A stretch of 64,000 nt of DNA from Paenibacillus vini (GTDB lineage Bacteria > Bacillota > Bacilli > Paenibacillales > Paenibacillaceae), in assembly GCF_018403325.1 (NCBI RefSeq), contig NZ_BOSL01000020.1:1-64000 (forward strand), given 5' to 3'. This document shows positions 26,545 through 35,709 of this stretch, piece by piece. The notes beneath the pieces are model-generated. The model saw only the letters and a program-made list of their open reading frames with translations. It was not told the origin of the DNA and did not search any database. The first letter of the stretch is position 1. The number at the start of each line of letters is the position of its first letter. The translations under genes and the position numbers were made by a program.

Positions 26545-27024
26545 ATGGCCAAGCATATTCAAGCGTATTTTATGAGTGAGGATCAGGCGGAGGGCGCAAG
26601 GACCAGCCTGCTTCCATTTGAAATGGAGCAGGTTGAAGTCAGCTCGCTGGATCATTCGATCGGCAGAAGCCACAATATTCTCGTTCCGTTGCTTCCCCTT
26701 AACAGTACTACTACCAATACAGGGGGAACCTACGGAGCCGTAGGAATTCCTGGGACGGTAAGCGCTCAGGGAGTCATTCCTGTAGTTGCTATGGGTGACG
26801 ATGATTCCGACGACGGCCGGATTAACGGAGAGCGTGTCGATACCGAAAGAGATCGGCCCGATTTTGATTCGGAGTTAGATCCTGTAATTGATGCGAACCA
26901 CTTCAGTGACGATGATTTCAGCAATTTGAAATATGTATTAACCGCAAAGGTTAAAGAAACCGATTATGATGACATCGTCCATAAGCTGCGCAGCCGGGGC
27001 GCGTTTGTCGAACATTTGGATTAA
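26545..27024 (+). CDS. Hypothetical acidic protein resembling general stress proteins
   Basis: A 159-residue soluble protein not firmly assigned. It has two alpha/beta halves that look like a repeated ferredoxin-like fold: IQAYFMSEDQAEGARTSLLP at the start and KYVLTAKVKETDYDDIVHKL at the end, with YYDDI-like helix and a final SRGAFVEHLD. Between them lie a Gly/Thr-rich stretch (about 50-80) and a very acidic linker (GDDDSDDGR). The pattern recalls the 17M-type general stress domain. A strong AAAGGAGAG site is present. It follows the PfpI gene, with which it may form a stress unit. Confidence 0.6.
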   Translation: MAKHIQAYFMSEDQAEGARTSLLPFEMEQVEVSSLDHSIGRSHNILVPLLPLNSTTTNTGGTYGAVGIPGTVSAQGVIPVVAMGDDDSDDGRINGERVDTERDRPDFDSELDPVIDANHFSDDDFSNLKYVLTAKVKETDYDDIVHKLRSRGAFVEHLD

Positions 27025-27126
27025 AAATTTGAGTTTGTAATACAACTGTAATATTCGTTTCATGTTCCTTTAACATAGCCTGTTTATAATAACAGCATGA
27101 CCCCCTTTTTAATATAATACCTTTGG

Positions 27127-27156
27127 ACCTGTGCCCCGTTGGTGCAGGTTTTTTTC
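27127..27156 (+). terminator. Terminator after the acidic stress-type gene
   Basis: Arms ACCTGTGCC and GGTGCAGGT (two G-T pairs) are followed by TTTTTTT. Confidence 0.85.
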
Positions 27157-27167
27157 TTTGTCCGTAC

Positions 27168-27196
27168 TTGACTTTGTTACTGTAATTCCTTAAAAT
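27168..27196 (+). promoter_or_regulatory. hisS-aspS promoter
   Basis: TTGACT (27168-27173), 17-base spacer, TAAAAT (27191-27196). Transcription would start near 27203 and run through the T-box leader. Confidence 0.8.
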
Positions 27197-27202
27197 CAGG
27201 AA

Positions 27203-27604
27203 ATATACAGTTTCATACTGATTCAACGACGGGACAAAGTACTTCAGCCCCACACCCGCAGAGAGGAATCCCTGCCTTGACGGATTGGCCATTCATTCTG
27301 AATTGCACCCGATAAGGCCGGCTGGAAGGATTCCGGTGATGATTGAACGAAAGACTTCCCCGAGAACCGGCGGCGAAATGCGTGAAATAATGACATGGAT
27401 CATTTCTTCAAGGCATAGTAGACGTACGGCGCATGCGGGCGTTACACCGCTTTAAAGCGAATACTTCATATCAGGCGAATGTGATCGGAAGATTGAGCCC
27501 TGTGATATAAGTAAGGAGTATTCGGAATGTGGGTGGCACCACGGGTAAATTGGAAAACCAATCTCTCGTCCCTGTTGTAATTAAACAGGAACGGGAGTTT
27601 TTTA
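27203..27604 (+). promoter_or_regulatory. T-box riboswitch leader of hisS-aspS
   Basis: The conserved T-box GGGTGGCACCACGG (27530-27543) is followed by a terminator with arms CTCGTCCCTGTT (27565-27576) and AACAGGAACGGGAG (27584-27597) plus T-run. T-box leaders sense uncharged tRNA and prevent termination. An AGTA motif at 27238-27241 belongs to stem I. The specifier codon is not certain: GAC at 27353-27355 (Asp) is a candidate, whereas no clear His codon was found at the expected place. Confidence 0.88.
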
Positions 27605-27634
27605 TTTTTTTAGCAGAAGATGGAGGAATGGATA

Positions 27635-28879
27635 ATGGCGTTTCAGAAACCTACGGGTACGCAGGATCTGCTGCCGGGCACTGTCGAGAAGTGGCAGCTG
27701 ATCGAGGAAAAGGCCCGCGATCTGTGCCGGCGCTTTAATTACCGGGAAATCCGGACACCGATTTTTGAACAGACTTCGCTGTTTGAGCGCGGTGTGGGCG
27801 AAACGACGGATATTGTAGAAAAAGAAATGTATAGCTTCCAGGATAAAGGGGAGCGGTGGATGACACTTCGTCCCGAAGGAACAGCCGGCGTCGTTCGTTC
27901 TTATGTGGAGAATAAACTTTACGGCGAACCTGATGTGACCAAGCTTTATTACATTGGACCGATGTTCCGATATGAGCGTCCTCAAGCCGGGCGCCAACGC
28001 CAGTTTCACCAGTTCGGGGTGGAGGCGTTCGGAGCCACGGATCCGGCTATTGATGCTGAAGTCGTAGCTTTAGGATTTCAGTACTGCCGAGAGCTTGGCC
28101 TGCAGGACGTAAAAGTGGAGATTAACTCGGTAGGCAACCCGGCCAGCCGCGAGGCATACCGCGAGAAGCTCCTGGCCTTCCTGACTCCGATGAAGGAAAG
28201 CCTGTGCAAGGATTGCCAGTCACGGATGGAACGCAATCCGCTGCGGGTGCTCGATTGCAAGGTTGATCAGGATAAGTTCGGCGATGCTCCGTCGATCCTG
28301 GACAGTCTTGATGAGGAGTGCACTTCGCACTTTGCCAAGGTTCAGGAACTGCTAAGCGCCATGGAAGTGGATTATGTGATCAACCATCGGCTGGTGCGCG
28401 GCCTGGATTATTACACGCATACCGCGTTTGAATATAAAGCCCAGGGCATCGGCGCTATCGATACAATCGGCGGAGGCGGCCGCTATAACGGTCTGGTGGC
28501 TGAAGTCGGAGGACCCGATCAGCCCGGGATCGGTATGGCGCTCGGTATGGAGCGGATCGCGCTTATTCTTGAGAAGCAGGAGATCGGGCTCAGCGGCGTC
28601 AAGCCGCTTGACGTATATCTCGTAGCCCTTGGGGAAGCGGCGGATAAAGAGATTACGACGCAGCTGTTCAAATTGCGTCAGGCCGGCTTCTCGGCGGAGC
28701 GGGATTATCTCGGTCGCAAAATGAAAGCACAGATGAAATCGGCAGACCGCATGCAGGCGCGCTACACGGCCATTCTGGGCGATGATGAACTGGAGCGCGG
28801 GGAGATTGCGTTGAAATCGATGGAGACCGGTGAACAGCGCACTGTGAAGCTCTCAGAGCTGGTCAATGAATTGAAGTAA
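27635..28879 (+). CDS. hisS: Histidyl-tRNA synthetase
   Basis: A 414-residue class II synthetase that charges tRNA-His. Motif 2 is TLRPEGTAGVVR with FRYERPQAGRQRQFHQ, the histidine-specific motifs are LVRGLDYYTHTAFE and GGGGRYNGLV, and motif 3 is GIGMALGMERI. The C-terminal anticodon-binding domain begins near 325. ATG 27635 is chosen since GGAGG lies eight bases upstream; the ATG at 27620 has no ribosome site. First gene of the T-box-controlled hisS-aspS operon. Confidence 0.96.
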   Translation: MAFQKPTGTQDLLPGTVEKWQLIEEKARDLCRRFNYREIRTPIFEQTSLFERGVGETTDIVEKEMYSFQDKGERWMTLRPEGTAGVVRSYVENKLYGEPDVTKLYYIGPMFRYERPQAGRQRQFHQFGVEAFGATDPAIDAEVVALGFQYCRELGLQDVKVEINSVGNPASREAYREKLLAFLTPMKESLCKDCQSRMERNPLRVLDCKVDQDKFGDAPSILDSLDEECTSHFAKVQELLSAMEVDYVINHRLVRGLDYYTHTAFEYKAQGIGAIDTIGGGGRYNGLVAEVGGPDQPGIGMALGMERIALILEKQEIGLSGVKPLDVYLVALGEAADKEITTQLFKLRQAGFSAERDYLGRKMKAQMKSADRMQARYTAILGDDELERGEIALKSMETGEQRTVKLSELVNELK

Positions 28880-28933
28880 TCAAAGTTTAAAAACTTTATA
28901 AAAAATATATTTTTGAAGGAGTTTTGCACTGAC

Positions 28934-30712
28934 ATGAAACGTACTCATCAATGCGGCACATTAAGCACCGCGAACATCGGAGAAACCGTAACGCTTAACG
29001 GCTGGGTTCAAACCCGCCGCGACCTGGGAGGCGTCCTGTTCATCGACCTGCGCGATCGCAGCGGCATCGTACAGATCGTTTTCAATCCTGCTTATTCCGG
29101 AGAAGCGCTGCAAATCGCCGATAAAGTGCGCAGCGAATACGTGCTTGCCGTCAGCGGAAAAGTAGTCAAAAGAGATGCCGAAACCGTCAACCCGAACTTG
29201 CCGACTGGCGAAATCGAAGTGCAAATTACGGAAATCGAAGTGCTGAATGCAGCCAAAACGCCTCCATTCTTTATCGAAGACGGCGTTGAAGTGGACGAGT
29301 CGCTTCGCTTGAAATACCGTTACCTGGACCTGCGTCGTCCGGAAATGCAAAAAACGCTGTGGCTTCGTTCCAAAGCGGCTAAAGTATTCCGCGATTTCCT
29401 GGACGGTGAAGGATTTATTGAGGTAGAAACTCCGATCCTGACGAAGAGCTCTCCGGAAGGCGCACGCGATTATCTCGTGCCTAGCCGCGTACATGCCGGC
29501 GAATTTTTCGCACTGCCGCAATCCCCTCAGCTGTACAAGCAGCTTCTGATGGTGAGCGGTGTCGAGCGCTATTATCAAATCGCCCGCTGCTTCCGGGACG
29601 AGGATCTGCGTGCGGATCGTCAACCTGAATTCACGCAAGTCGACATTGAGACGTCATTCCTTAGCCGGGACGAGCTATTGGACATGATGGAACAACTGGT
29701 CGTTCGCCTGTTCAAGGAAACGAAAGGCGTCGATATTCCTACGCCGTTCCAACGTCTAAGCTATGCGGATGCCATCGGGAAATACGGCTCCGACAAACCG
29801 GACCTGCGCTTCGGCCTGGAGCTTGTCAACGTGAGCGATCTGGTGGCTTCCAGCGGAGTGAAAGTATTTGCTTCGGTGGTTGAAAAGGGCGGAGAAGTTA
29901 AAGTTTTGAACGCTAAAGGCTGCGGAACATGGAGCCGTAAAGAAATCGACGATCTCGGCCCATATGCGGCCCGTTACGGAGCGAAAGGATTAGCCTGGAT
30001 TCAAGTGAAGGAAGGCGAATTCAAGGGTCCTATCGTCAAATTCTTTACAGAGCAAGAAATCGAAGCCATTAAAGAACGTACCGGCGCCGAAGAAGGCGAC
30101 CTGCTGCTCTTCTCCGCGGATAACAAAAAAGTGGTAGCCGACGTTCTCGGCGCGCTTCGCTTGAAGATCGGCCGTCAACTGGGGCTTATCGACGATAATG
30201 TGTACAAATTCGCCTGGGTTGTCGACTTCCCGCTCTTGGGCTGGGATGAAGAACAAAAACGCTATGTGGCCGAACATCATCCGTTCACCCGTCCACGCGA
30301 AGAAGACCTGGAATTGTTCGATACCGATCCTGGACAAATTCTTGCTCAAGCTTATGACCTTGTGTTGAACGGTTATGAAGTTGGCGGCGGCTCCATGCGG
30401 ATCTACAAACGCGATATTCAAGAAAAAATGTTCAAGGCCATCGGCCTTTCTCAGGAAGAAGCTCAGGACAAGTTCGGCTATCTGATGGATGCTTTCGAGT
30501 ACGGGACACCTCCGCACGGCGGGATCGCATTCGGCTTCGACCGTCTGGTTATGCTGCTGGCAGGACGCTCTAACTTGCGCGAGACGATCGCTTTCCCTAA
30601 AACGGCGAGCGCGACCGACCTGCTCATGAACGCACCGTCCGAAGTGGACGTGCCTCAGCTGGAGCAACTGCATATCAAAGTGGCCAAGAAGCCGGTTGAA
30701 GAGAAAAAATAA
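28934..30712 (+). CDS. aspS: Aspartyl-tRNA synthetase
   Basis: A 592-residue class II synthetase of the bacterial type. It shows the N-terminal OB anticodon-binding domain ([20 protein letters not shown]), motif 2 ([20 protein letters not shown]), the GAD insertion (about 285-420) and motif 3 ([15 protein letters not shown]). ATG 28934 matches the B. subtilis length, although AAGGAG is 12 bases away; longer starts at 28913 are less likely. Followed by a strong terminator and then by the maltodextrin locus rather than by tcdA. Confidence 0.96.
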   Translation: MKRTHQCGTLSTANIGETVTLNGWVQTRRDLGGVLFIDLRDRSGIVQIVFNPAYSGEALQIADKVRSEYVLAVSGKVVKRDAETVNPNLPTGEIEVQITEIEVLNAAKTPPFFIEDGVEVDESLRLKYRYLDLRRPEMQKTLWLRSKAAKVFRDFLDGEGFIEVETPILTKSSPEGARDYLVPSRVHAGEFFALPQSPQLYKQLLMVSGVERYYQIARCFRDEDLRADRQPEFTQVDIETSFLSRDELLDMMEQLVVRLFKETKGVDIPTPFQRLSYADAIGKYGSDKPDLRFGLELVNVSDLVASSGVKVFASVVEKGGEVKVLNAKGCGTWSRKEIDDLGPYAARYGAKGLAWIQVKEGEFKGPIVKFFTEQEIEAIKERTGAEEGDLLLFSADNKKVVADVLGALRLKIGRQLGLIDDNVYKFAWVVDFPLLGWDEEQKRYVAEHHPFTRPREEDLELFDTDPGQILAQAYDLVLNGYEVGGGSMRIYKRDIQEKMFKAIGLSQEEAQDKFGYLMDAFEYGTPPHGGIAFGFDRLVMLLAGRSNLRETIAFPKTASATDLLMNAPSEVDVPQLEQLHIKVAKKPVEEKK

Positions 30713-30726
30713 CTGGATGATCAATA

Positions 30727-30760
30727 AAGAGGCTCCCCAATTCAGGGGGCTTCTTTTTTT
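30727..30760 (+). terminator. Terminator after aspS
   Basis: Arms AGAGGCTCCCC and GGGGGCTTCT with a short loop, then TTTTTTT. Confidence 0.9.
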
Positions 30761-30778
30761 ATCTTTGAATAAATAGGA

Positions 30779-30808
30779 TTGACAAAAGCAACGAGATGAT
30801 GTTTTAAT
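30779..30808 (+). promoter_or_regulatory. Candidate promoter of the LacI-type regulator
   Basis: TTGACA (30779-30784), 18-base spacer, TTTAAT (30803-30808). Downstream, TAACGTTTAA at about 30825-30834 resembles half of the operator found before the maltodextrin genes, so autoregulation is possible. Confidence 0.55.
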
Positions 30809-30859
30809 CAAACTGTAGTTGATGTAACGTTTAACCAATAAACTAAGGTTGGATTTCTA

Positions 30860-31888
30860 ATGAATAACAAAGTGTCTATCAAAGACATCGCACGTATTGC
30901 AAACGTTTCAATTGCGACGGTGTCCAATGTGATTAACGGTAAAGGCAGAGTCTCGCCAAATACGGTAAGTAAAGTAAATAAAATTATTCAGGAGCTGCAA
31001 TTTGTACCCAGTGCATCAGCACGAAGTCTGAAGGACATGAAATCTCATCTGATTGCCATCGTTGTTCCTTTCTTGGAGAAAGGGATGCTTCAGGATAATC
31101 CGTTCTATTGGGAGCTTGTCCGAGGGGTAGAGGGCGGGGCGAGGCATCATGAGGTACAGGTCATTCTTCTGGGGATTGACGAGAATGAAGATTTCTCGTT
31201 TGTGAAGCAGCGGCATCTGGATGGTCTTATCGTAGTTGGTGTATTCGAGCACACGGCAGCATTTCAGAAGCTGCTGTCTCTTAACATACCGTGCGTGTTT
31301 TTGGACAGCCATCTGTCGAATCCTGACTTCCATCAGATAGATCTTGATGATGAAGCAGGAGGATATTTAGGGACCAAGCATTTGATCGGGCTGGGACATA
31401 AAGTCATCGGTGTGCTGACAGGGAAATTGGAGGAAGGAGGGGTCAACTATTTCCGCCATCAAGGTTACTTGAGAGCATTAAGGGAATCAGGGATTCCGGA
31501 AGATCCCGAACTAACCTTTGAGGAAGCTCCTTCCATTCAGGGAGGATATCATGTAGCGCAGAGGATAGGCAGCTATAAGAGTAAGATCAGTGCTATGTTT
31601 GCCTTTTCCGACGTATCGGCAATCGGTTTGATCCGAGGATTGCATGACATCGGCTTATCAGTACCTGCGGATTTGTCGGTTGTTGGATTCGATGATATTT
31701 TTTATTCTCAGTATATGATTCCTTCTTTAACTACCATTAGGCAGGATATTGTAGCTAAGGGTCAGATCGCGGTAACTATGTTACTGGATCAAATTAATGG
31801 TACCGGGCTCAGTACAGATAAGAGGTCCGTAAAGATTCCGGTTAGCTTGGCCGTTAGACAAAGCAGCGCCTCATTTAAAGAAATATAG
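30860..31888 (+). CDS. LacI-family repressor of the maltodextrin locus
   Basis: A 342-residue regulator with the N-terminal LacI helix-turn-helix (VSIKDIARIANVSIATVSNVIN, residues 5-26) and hinge helix (SARSLKDM), then a periplasmic-binding-protein-like sugar domain (VGFDDIFYSQYMIPSLTTI near 275). It probably binds the palindrome TGATTAAACGTTTAATCA located 43 bases after its stop codon, before the binding-protein gene, and releases it on sensing maltose or maltodextrin. This assignment comes from position; the effector was not tested. A hairpin overlapping its stop codon should stop most read-through. Confidence 0.9.
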   Translation: MNNKVSIKDIARIANVSIATVSNVINGKGRVSPNTVSKVNKIIQELQFVPSASARSLKDMKSHLIAIVVPFLEKGMLQDNPFYWELVRGVEGGARHHEVQVILLGIDENEDFSFVKQRHLDGLIVVGVFEHTAAFQKLLSLNIPCVFLDSHLSNPDFHQIDLDDEAGGYLGTKHLIGLGHKVIGVLTGKLEEGGVNYFRHQGYLRALRESGIPEDPELTFEEAPSIQGGYHVAQRIGSYKSKISAMFAFSDVSAIGLIRGLHDIGLSVPADLSVVGFDDIFYSQYMIPSLTTIRQDIVAKGQIAVTMLLDQINGTGLSTDKRSVKIPVSLAVRQSSASFKEI

Positions 31889-31926
31889 CTTTTTGCACGA
31901 AAAGCAATCATGCTATATTTTTTTAA
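31881..31926 (+). terminator. Terminator overlapping the regulator stop codon
   Basis: AAATATAGC (31881-31889) and GCTATATTT (31912-31920) are perfectly paired, with inner TTTTT/AAAAG pairing and a T-run. The same bases also contain a possible promoter (TTGCAC 31893, N17, TATTTT 31916), so a dual role is conceivable. Confidence 0.65.
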
Positions 31927-31930
31927 AGTA

Positions 31931-31948
31931 TGATTAAACGTTTAATCA
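31931..31948. promoter_or_regulatory. LacI-type operator
   Basis: TGATTAAACGTTTAATCA is a perfect 18-bp palindrome with the central CG typical of LacI-family operators. It lies between the regulator gene and the maltodextrin-binding protein gene. Confidence 0.8.
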
Positions 31949-32043
31949 AAAATACGATAAAGGAGGTGATGTAATAGCTAAACTCTTTATCAGAGAAGAG
32001 CTACATAAATAACGGATCAGGTTAAATGTTTTAGTTTACATGA

Positions 32044-32057
32044 TGTAAGCGCTTAAT
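32044..32057 (+). promoter_or_regulatory. Candidate catabolite-responsive element (CcpA site)
   Basis: TGTAAGCGCTTAAT matches the cre consensus TGWAARCGYTWNCW except near its 3' end. It lies 22 bases before the binding-protein start, so glucose repression by CcpA is inferred. Confidence 0.6.
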
Positions 32058-32078
32058 AATTTAGGAGGGTGGTTTGCA

Positions 32079-33410
32079 ATGCATATGAATTTTAGAAAAA
32101 TGATGACTTTATGGTGTGTGTTGATGCTGGTATTTACGACTACAGTGGCGTGTTCATCCCAAAATACGAAGTCTAACGGGGCGCAACAAGCTGAACAAAC
32201 AAACGGTACTAACGTTGGAACTAACACCGGGACCGATGGTTCAGGTGCAAATGATCAACTGACTCCGGAATCCGGCGCAAAGCTCATCATTTGGGATGGA
32301 AATGACGGAACTCCTTTTTTGAAAGAAATAGCTAAGGAATTTACGGAGAAGTACAACATTCCGGTAGAGGTTCAAGAGCAGGGGGCGCCGGAACAAATGC
32401 AAAAGATGAAAACGGACGGACCTGCGGGATTGGCTGCTGACGTTCTGGTCCTGCCGCATGACAATTTGAGTGAAGCTGTTGCAGGTGGCTTTGTGCTCCC
32501 TAACGATTACTTTGAGGAGGAGACACGGACCGAGTTTCAGGAAACAGCGGTGAATGCGGTAACGAAAGACGGCATTTTATACGGATATCCAAGGAACATG
32601 GAGACGTATGCTTTGTTCTATAACAAAGAGCTGGTCACTGAAAATGATTTGAGCAGTTGGGACAACATTATCAGCTTTTCCAAAAAGTTTAACGATCCGG
32701 CCAAGAAGAAGTACGGCTTCATGATGCAACTGAACAATTTCTACTTTGCTTATCCGTTCATCTCCGGCTTTAACGGCTATATTTTTGGCAACGACAACAC
32801 GAACCCTGACGATATCGGTCTGAATAACGAAGGATCCGTGGAAGGGATGAAATACTTTCAGGCTATGCGTGAAATTTTACCGATGGAGGCTGCTGATGCA
32901 ACGACCGATGTAAAAACCGGACTGTTTCAGGAAGGCAAGCTGGCGATTAATCTGGATGGCGTATGGAATATCGGCAACTTCTCCAGTCTTCCCTTTGAAG
33001 TAGGCATGGTTCCTTTGCCTAAGTTTCCGAATGGACAACAGCCCGATACTTTTGCTGGCGTGAAGGCTTATTACGTGAGTGCTTACAGCAAATATCCTAA
33101 TGCGGCAAAATTGTTCGCCCGGTACGTAACATCGCAGGAAGCACTTCTAAAAAACTTTGAGATGACCGGATTTATTCCTGCTCGTAAAGGGATGGAAAAT
33201 GAACCGGCAATAAAAGAAAACGAAATGGTAAGCGGGGCAATTCAACAGTTTGAGCATTCCATCGCCATGCCTTCCATTTTTGAAATGCAGCAAGTATGGC
33301 CTCCTATCGCTAATGCGCTTGAGCTGATTTGGAAAGGCGAGGATGTCAAAACCACGCTCGACAATGCGGTGGAAAGCATAAAGCAAGGCATAGAAACTCT
33401 GAAGAAGTAA
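32079..33410 (+). CDS. Maltodextrin-binding lipoprotein of an ABC importer
   Basis: A 443-residue extracellular solute-binding protein (family 1). The signal peptide ends at a lipobox-like TVAC (Cys25), followed by a Ser/Thr/Asn/Gly-rich linker (27-65). Sugar-binding-protein hallmarks are LIIWDGNDGTPFLKEIAKEF, AADVLVLPHDNL, YGYPRNMETYALFYNKEL and KLAINLDGVWNIGN. It delivers maltodextrin to the two permeases encoded next. GGAGGG site upstream; ATG 32079 or 32085 could be used. It is the first gene after the operator and cre-like site. Confidence 0.92.
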   Translation: MHMNFRKMMTLWCVLMLVFTTTVACSSQNTKSNGAQQAEQTNGTNVGTNTGTDGSGANDQLTPESGAKLIIWDGNDGTPFLKEIAKEFTEKYNIPVEVQEQGAPEQMQKMKTDGPAGLAADVLVLPHDNLSEAVAGGFVLPNDYFEEETRTEFQETAVNAVTKDGILYGYPRNMETYALFYNKELVTENDLSSWDNIISFSKKFNDPAKKKYGFMMQLNNFYFAYPFISGFNGYIFGNDNTNPDDIGLNNEGSVEGMKYFQAMREILPMEAADATTDVKTGLFQEGKLAINLDGVWNIGNFSSLPFEVGMVPLPKFPNGQQPDTFAGVKAYYVSAYSKYPNAAKLFARYVTSQEALLKNFEMTGFIPARKGMENEPAIKENEMVSGAIQQFEHSIAMPSIFEMQQVWPPIANALELIWKGEDVKTTLDNAVESIKQGIETLKK

Positions 33411-33444
33411 TGTTAATTCTTTAGGTTTCTTGCACGATTACCTT

Positions 33445-33476
33445 GACGTCGTCCGTTCTTTCTGACGGATGACGTC
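33445..33476 (+). other. Strong intercistronic hairpin between binding protein and permease
   Basis: GACGTCGTCCGT (33445-33456) pairs with ACGGATGACGTC (33465-33476) over an eight-base loop with no real T-run. By analogy with malE-malF of enteric bacteria, it may protect the upstream message so that binding protein is made in excess; this is an inference. Confidence 0.7.
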
Positions 33477-33512
33477 GCCCATTTTATATTTATCTTCGGG
33501 AGATGATTGACA

Positions 33513-34823
33513 ATGAACCAGCATCGAAAGTGGGCGGCCGTATTATCGCTCATCGGTATGGGGTTTGGTCAAATATATAATCGGCAAATGATTAAAGGCC
33601 TGATGCTCTTTATCGTTCATTTGTCCGGAATAGCGGTAACTATGGCAGCACCTAAAGCTATCTGGGGTTTGGTGACGCTGGGTGAGCAGGCGGACCATCT
33701 CGAGAAAGTGGGCAAGCTTTACGTCAATGTTCGCGGAGATCACTCGATCTTTCTCATGATCGAAGGAATTATCATCATTTTAGCCCTGCTCATTTGGTTT
33801 GCAATTTATATAGCAAATGTTAAGGACGCATACAACGTTGGGAATATGCGCGAACAAGGATTAGCGGCCCCGCGTTTTTCGGATACGCTTCAATATCTAG
33901 GCGGGGTTAAATTCCCGCAAATGATCATAACCCTCCCCATCCTGCTCGTTATTTTCTTTACCGTGATGCCCATTTTTTTCATGATCCTGCTCGCATTTAC
34001 GAATTATTCGGCACCGAATTATTTGCCTCCCGCCAAGCTCGTAAGCTGGATTGGACTGGAAGGGTTCAAGGATATTTTTACGATCAAAGCCTGGAACCAG
34101 ACTTTCTTTGGAGTAGCGTTCTGGACGCTTGTTTGGACGATATGCGCGACCTTGACTACATTTGCGGGCGGTTTTGCTGCTGCACTAATGGTGCAGAAGA
34201 AAGGAATTCGATTTAAGGGCTTTTGGCGGACGCTGTTTATTATTCCTTATGCGATCCCTCAGTTCATTTCCTTGTTGATCATGCGAAATATGTTCAATGG
34301 ACAATTCGGGCCGATCAATCAATATCTAGCTTATTTTGGACTTGGCGGCTTACCGTGGCTAACCGATCCGTTCTGGGCCAAGTTTACGGTTATTATCGTT
34401 AATATCTGGATCGGATTCCCGATTACCATGCTGATGGTTATCGGCATTTTATCGACAATATCGAAGGATTTATATGAAGCTGCGGAAATTGACGGAGCCA
34501 CCCCCGTGCAGCAATTCGGCAACATTACTTTTCCGTCCGTCATGCTTTCTTTCGGACCGCTCCTCGTCATGTCGTTTGCCGGCAACATCAACAACTTCAA
34601 TTTGATCTACCTCCTGACGAACGGTAACCCTGCTAATCCGAACTACCAATCTGCAGGCAGTACAGATATTTTGATAACCTGGCTTTACAAATTGACCATG
34701 GACAGCGGCAAATACAATTTCGCCTCGATTATCGGTATTTTTATTTTCATCATTGTTGCGTCCTTCGCCGTTACCAATGTCCGTCGTACCAAAGCATTCA
34801 AGGAGGAGGATGACTACAGATGA
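33513..34823 (+). CDS. Maltodextrin ABC transporter permease, MalF/MdxF type
   Basis: A 436-residue inner-membrane subunit with about eight spans. The extra N-terminal region (GMGFGQIYNRQMIKGLMLF) is typical of Gram-positive MdxF proteins. The EAA loop that contacts the ATPase reads EAAEIDGATPVQQFGNITFP (about 325-344). ATG 33513 is preferred over TTG 33507 for spacing from GGGAG. Its stop overlaps the next ATG. The cluster contains no ATPase gene, so a shared MsmX-like ATPase is expected elsewhere. Confidence 0.94.
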   Translation: MNQHRKWAAVLSLIGMGFGQIYNRQMIKGLMLFIVHLSGIAVTMAAPKAIWGLVTLGEQADHLEKVGKLYVNVRGDHSIFLMIEGIIIILALLIWFAIYIANVKDAYNVGNMREQGLAAPRFSDTLQYLGGVKFPQMIITLPILLVIFFTVMPIFFMILLAFTNYSAPNYLPPAKLVSWIGLEGFKDIFTIKAWNQTFFGVAFWTLVWTICATLTTFAGGFAAALMVQKKGIRFKGFWRTLFIIPYAIPQFISLLIMRNMFNGQFGPINQYLAYFGLGGLPWLTDPFWAKFTVIIVNIWIGFPITMLMVIGILSTISKDLYEAAEIDGATPVQQFGNITFPSVMLSFGPLLVMSFAGNINNFNLIYLLTNGNPANPNYQSAGSTDILITWLYKLTMDSGKYNFASIIGIFIFIIVASFAVTNVRRTKAFKEEDDYR

Positions 34824-35656
34824 TAACCTCAAAGCGCAAATTCAGTATGGGCAATCTATTCTGTTACCTAGGGCTGATCCTTCTCGGTATTGCCTGCGTA
34901 TACCCGGCATTATGGGTCGTTATGTCCTCCGTCCGTCCGGGCAATGCCTTGTACAGCGAGACTTTGATTCCGTCCGCGTTCACGCTGGAGCATTATCGGG
35001 AATTGTTCGATAAGTACCCCTTTGGACAGTGGTTTCTGAATACGTTCAAGGTTGCTTTCTTTACAATGATTTTCAGCACGGTCCTGGTAACGATTACAGG
35101 CTATGTGTTCTCGCGGTTTCGCTTTAAAGGCCGTAAGAAACTGATGTTAGGCTTGCTTGTGATCGGAATGTTTCCGGGCTTTATGAGCATGATCGCGGTT
35201 TATATTTTGTTAATGCAGCTGCAATTGCTGGATACGCATTTATCGCTAATACTGGTCTATTCGGCCGGGGCTCCGATGGGATATCTGTACGTTAAAAGCT
35301 ACTTCGATACCATTCCGCAGAGCTTGGTGGATGCGGCAAAAATAGACGGGGCGGGGCATTTAACCGTATTTCGGCGCATCATTCTGCCGCTATCCAAGCC
35401 GATGCTGGTCTATATTGCGTTGACTTCCTTCAGCGGCGGGTTCGTCGATTTTATTTTTGCCAACATGGTGCTCAGCACACCGGAAAACCAGACGCTGGCC
35501 GTAGGTTTGTTCCGGATAGTACAAGGCAGATCCGCAACGGAATTTACGTTGTTTGCAGCAGGCTGCGTGCTGGTTGCCGTACCGCTGACCTTATTGTTTG
35601 TATTCTTGCAACGTTATTTGGTTGAAGGACTCATGGCGGGAGCGGATAAGGGTTAA
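34820..35656 (+). CDS. Maltodextrin ABC transporter permease, MalG/MdxG type
   Basis: A 278-residue inner-membrane subunit with six spans. The EAA loop reads LVDAAKIDGAGHLTVFRRII (about 170-190). ATG overlaps the stop of the first permease (ATGA), indicating coupled synthesis of the heterodimer. GAGGAGGATG supplies the ribosome site inside the preceding gene. Confidence 0.95.
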   Translation: MITSKRKFSMGNLFCYLGLILLGIACVYPALWVVMSSVRPGNALYSETLIPSAFTLEHYRELFDKYPFGQWFLNTFKVAFFTMIFSTVLVTITGYVFSRFRFKGRKKLMLGLLVIGMFPGFMSMIAVYILLMQLQLLDTHLSLILVYSAGAPMGYLYVKSYFDTIPQSLVDAAKIDGAGHLTVFRRIILPLSKPMLVYIALTSFSGGFVDFIFANMVLSTPENQTLAVGLFRIVQGRSATEFTLFAAGCVLVAVPLTLLFVFLQRYLVEGLMAGADKG

Positions 35657-35709
35657 TTCGCAAATATCGGCAAGTCAAACTACAAATCAATGGGAGTTGA
35701 GAAAAGAAA

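Noticed and set aside
31893-31921. Firm maltodextrin-operon promoter (TTGCAC-N17-TATTTT)
   Set aside because: It coincides with the terminator stem of the regulator gene, so it is only mentioned as a candidate.
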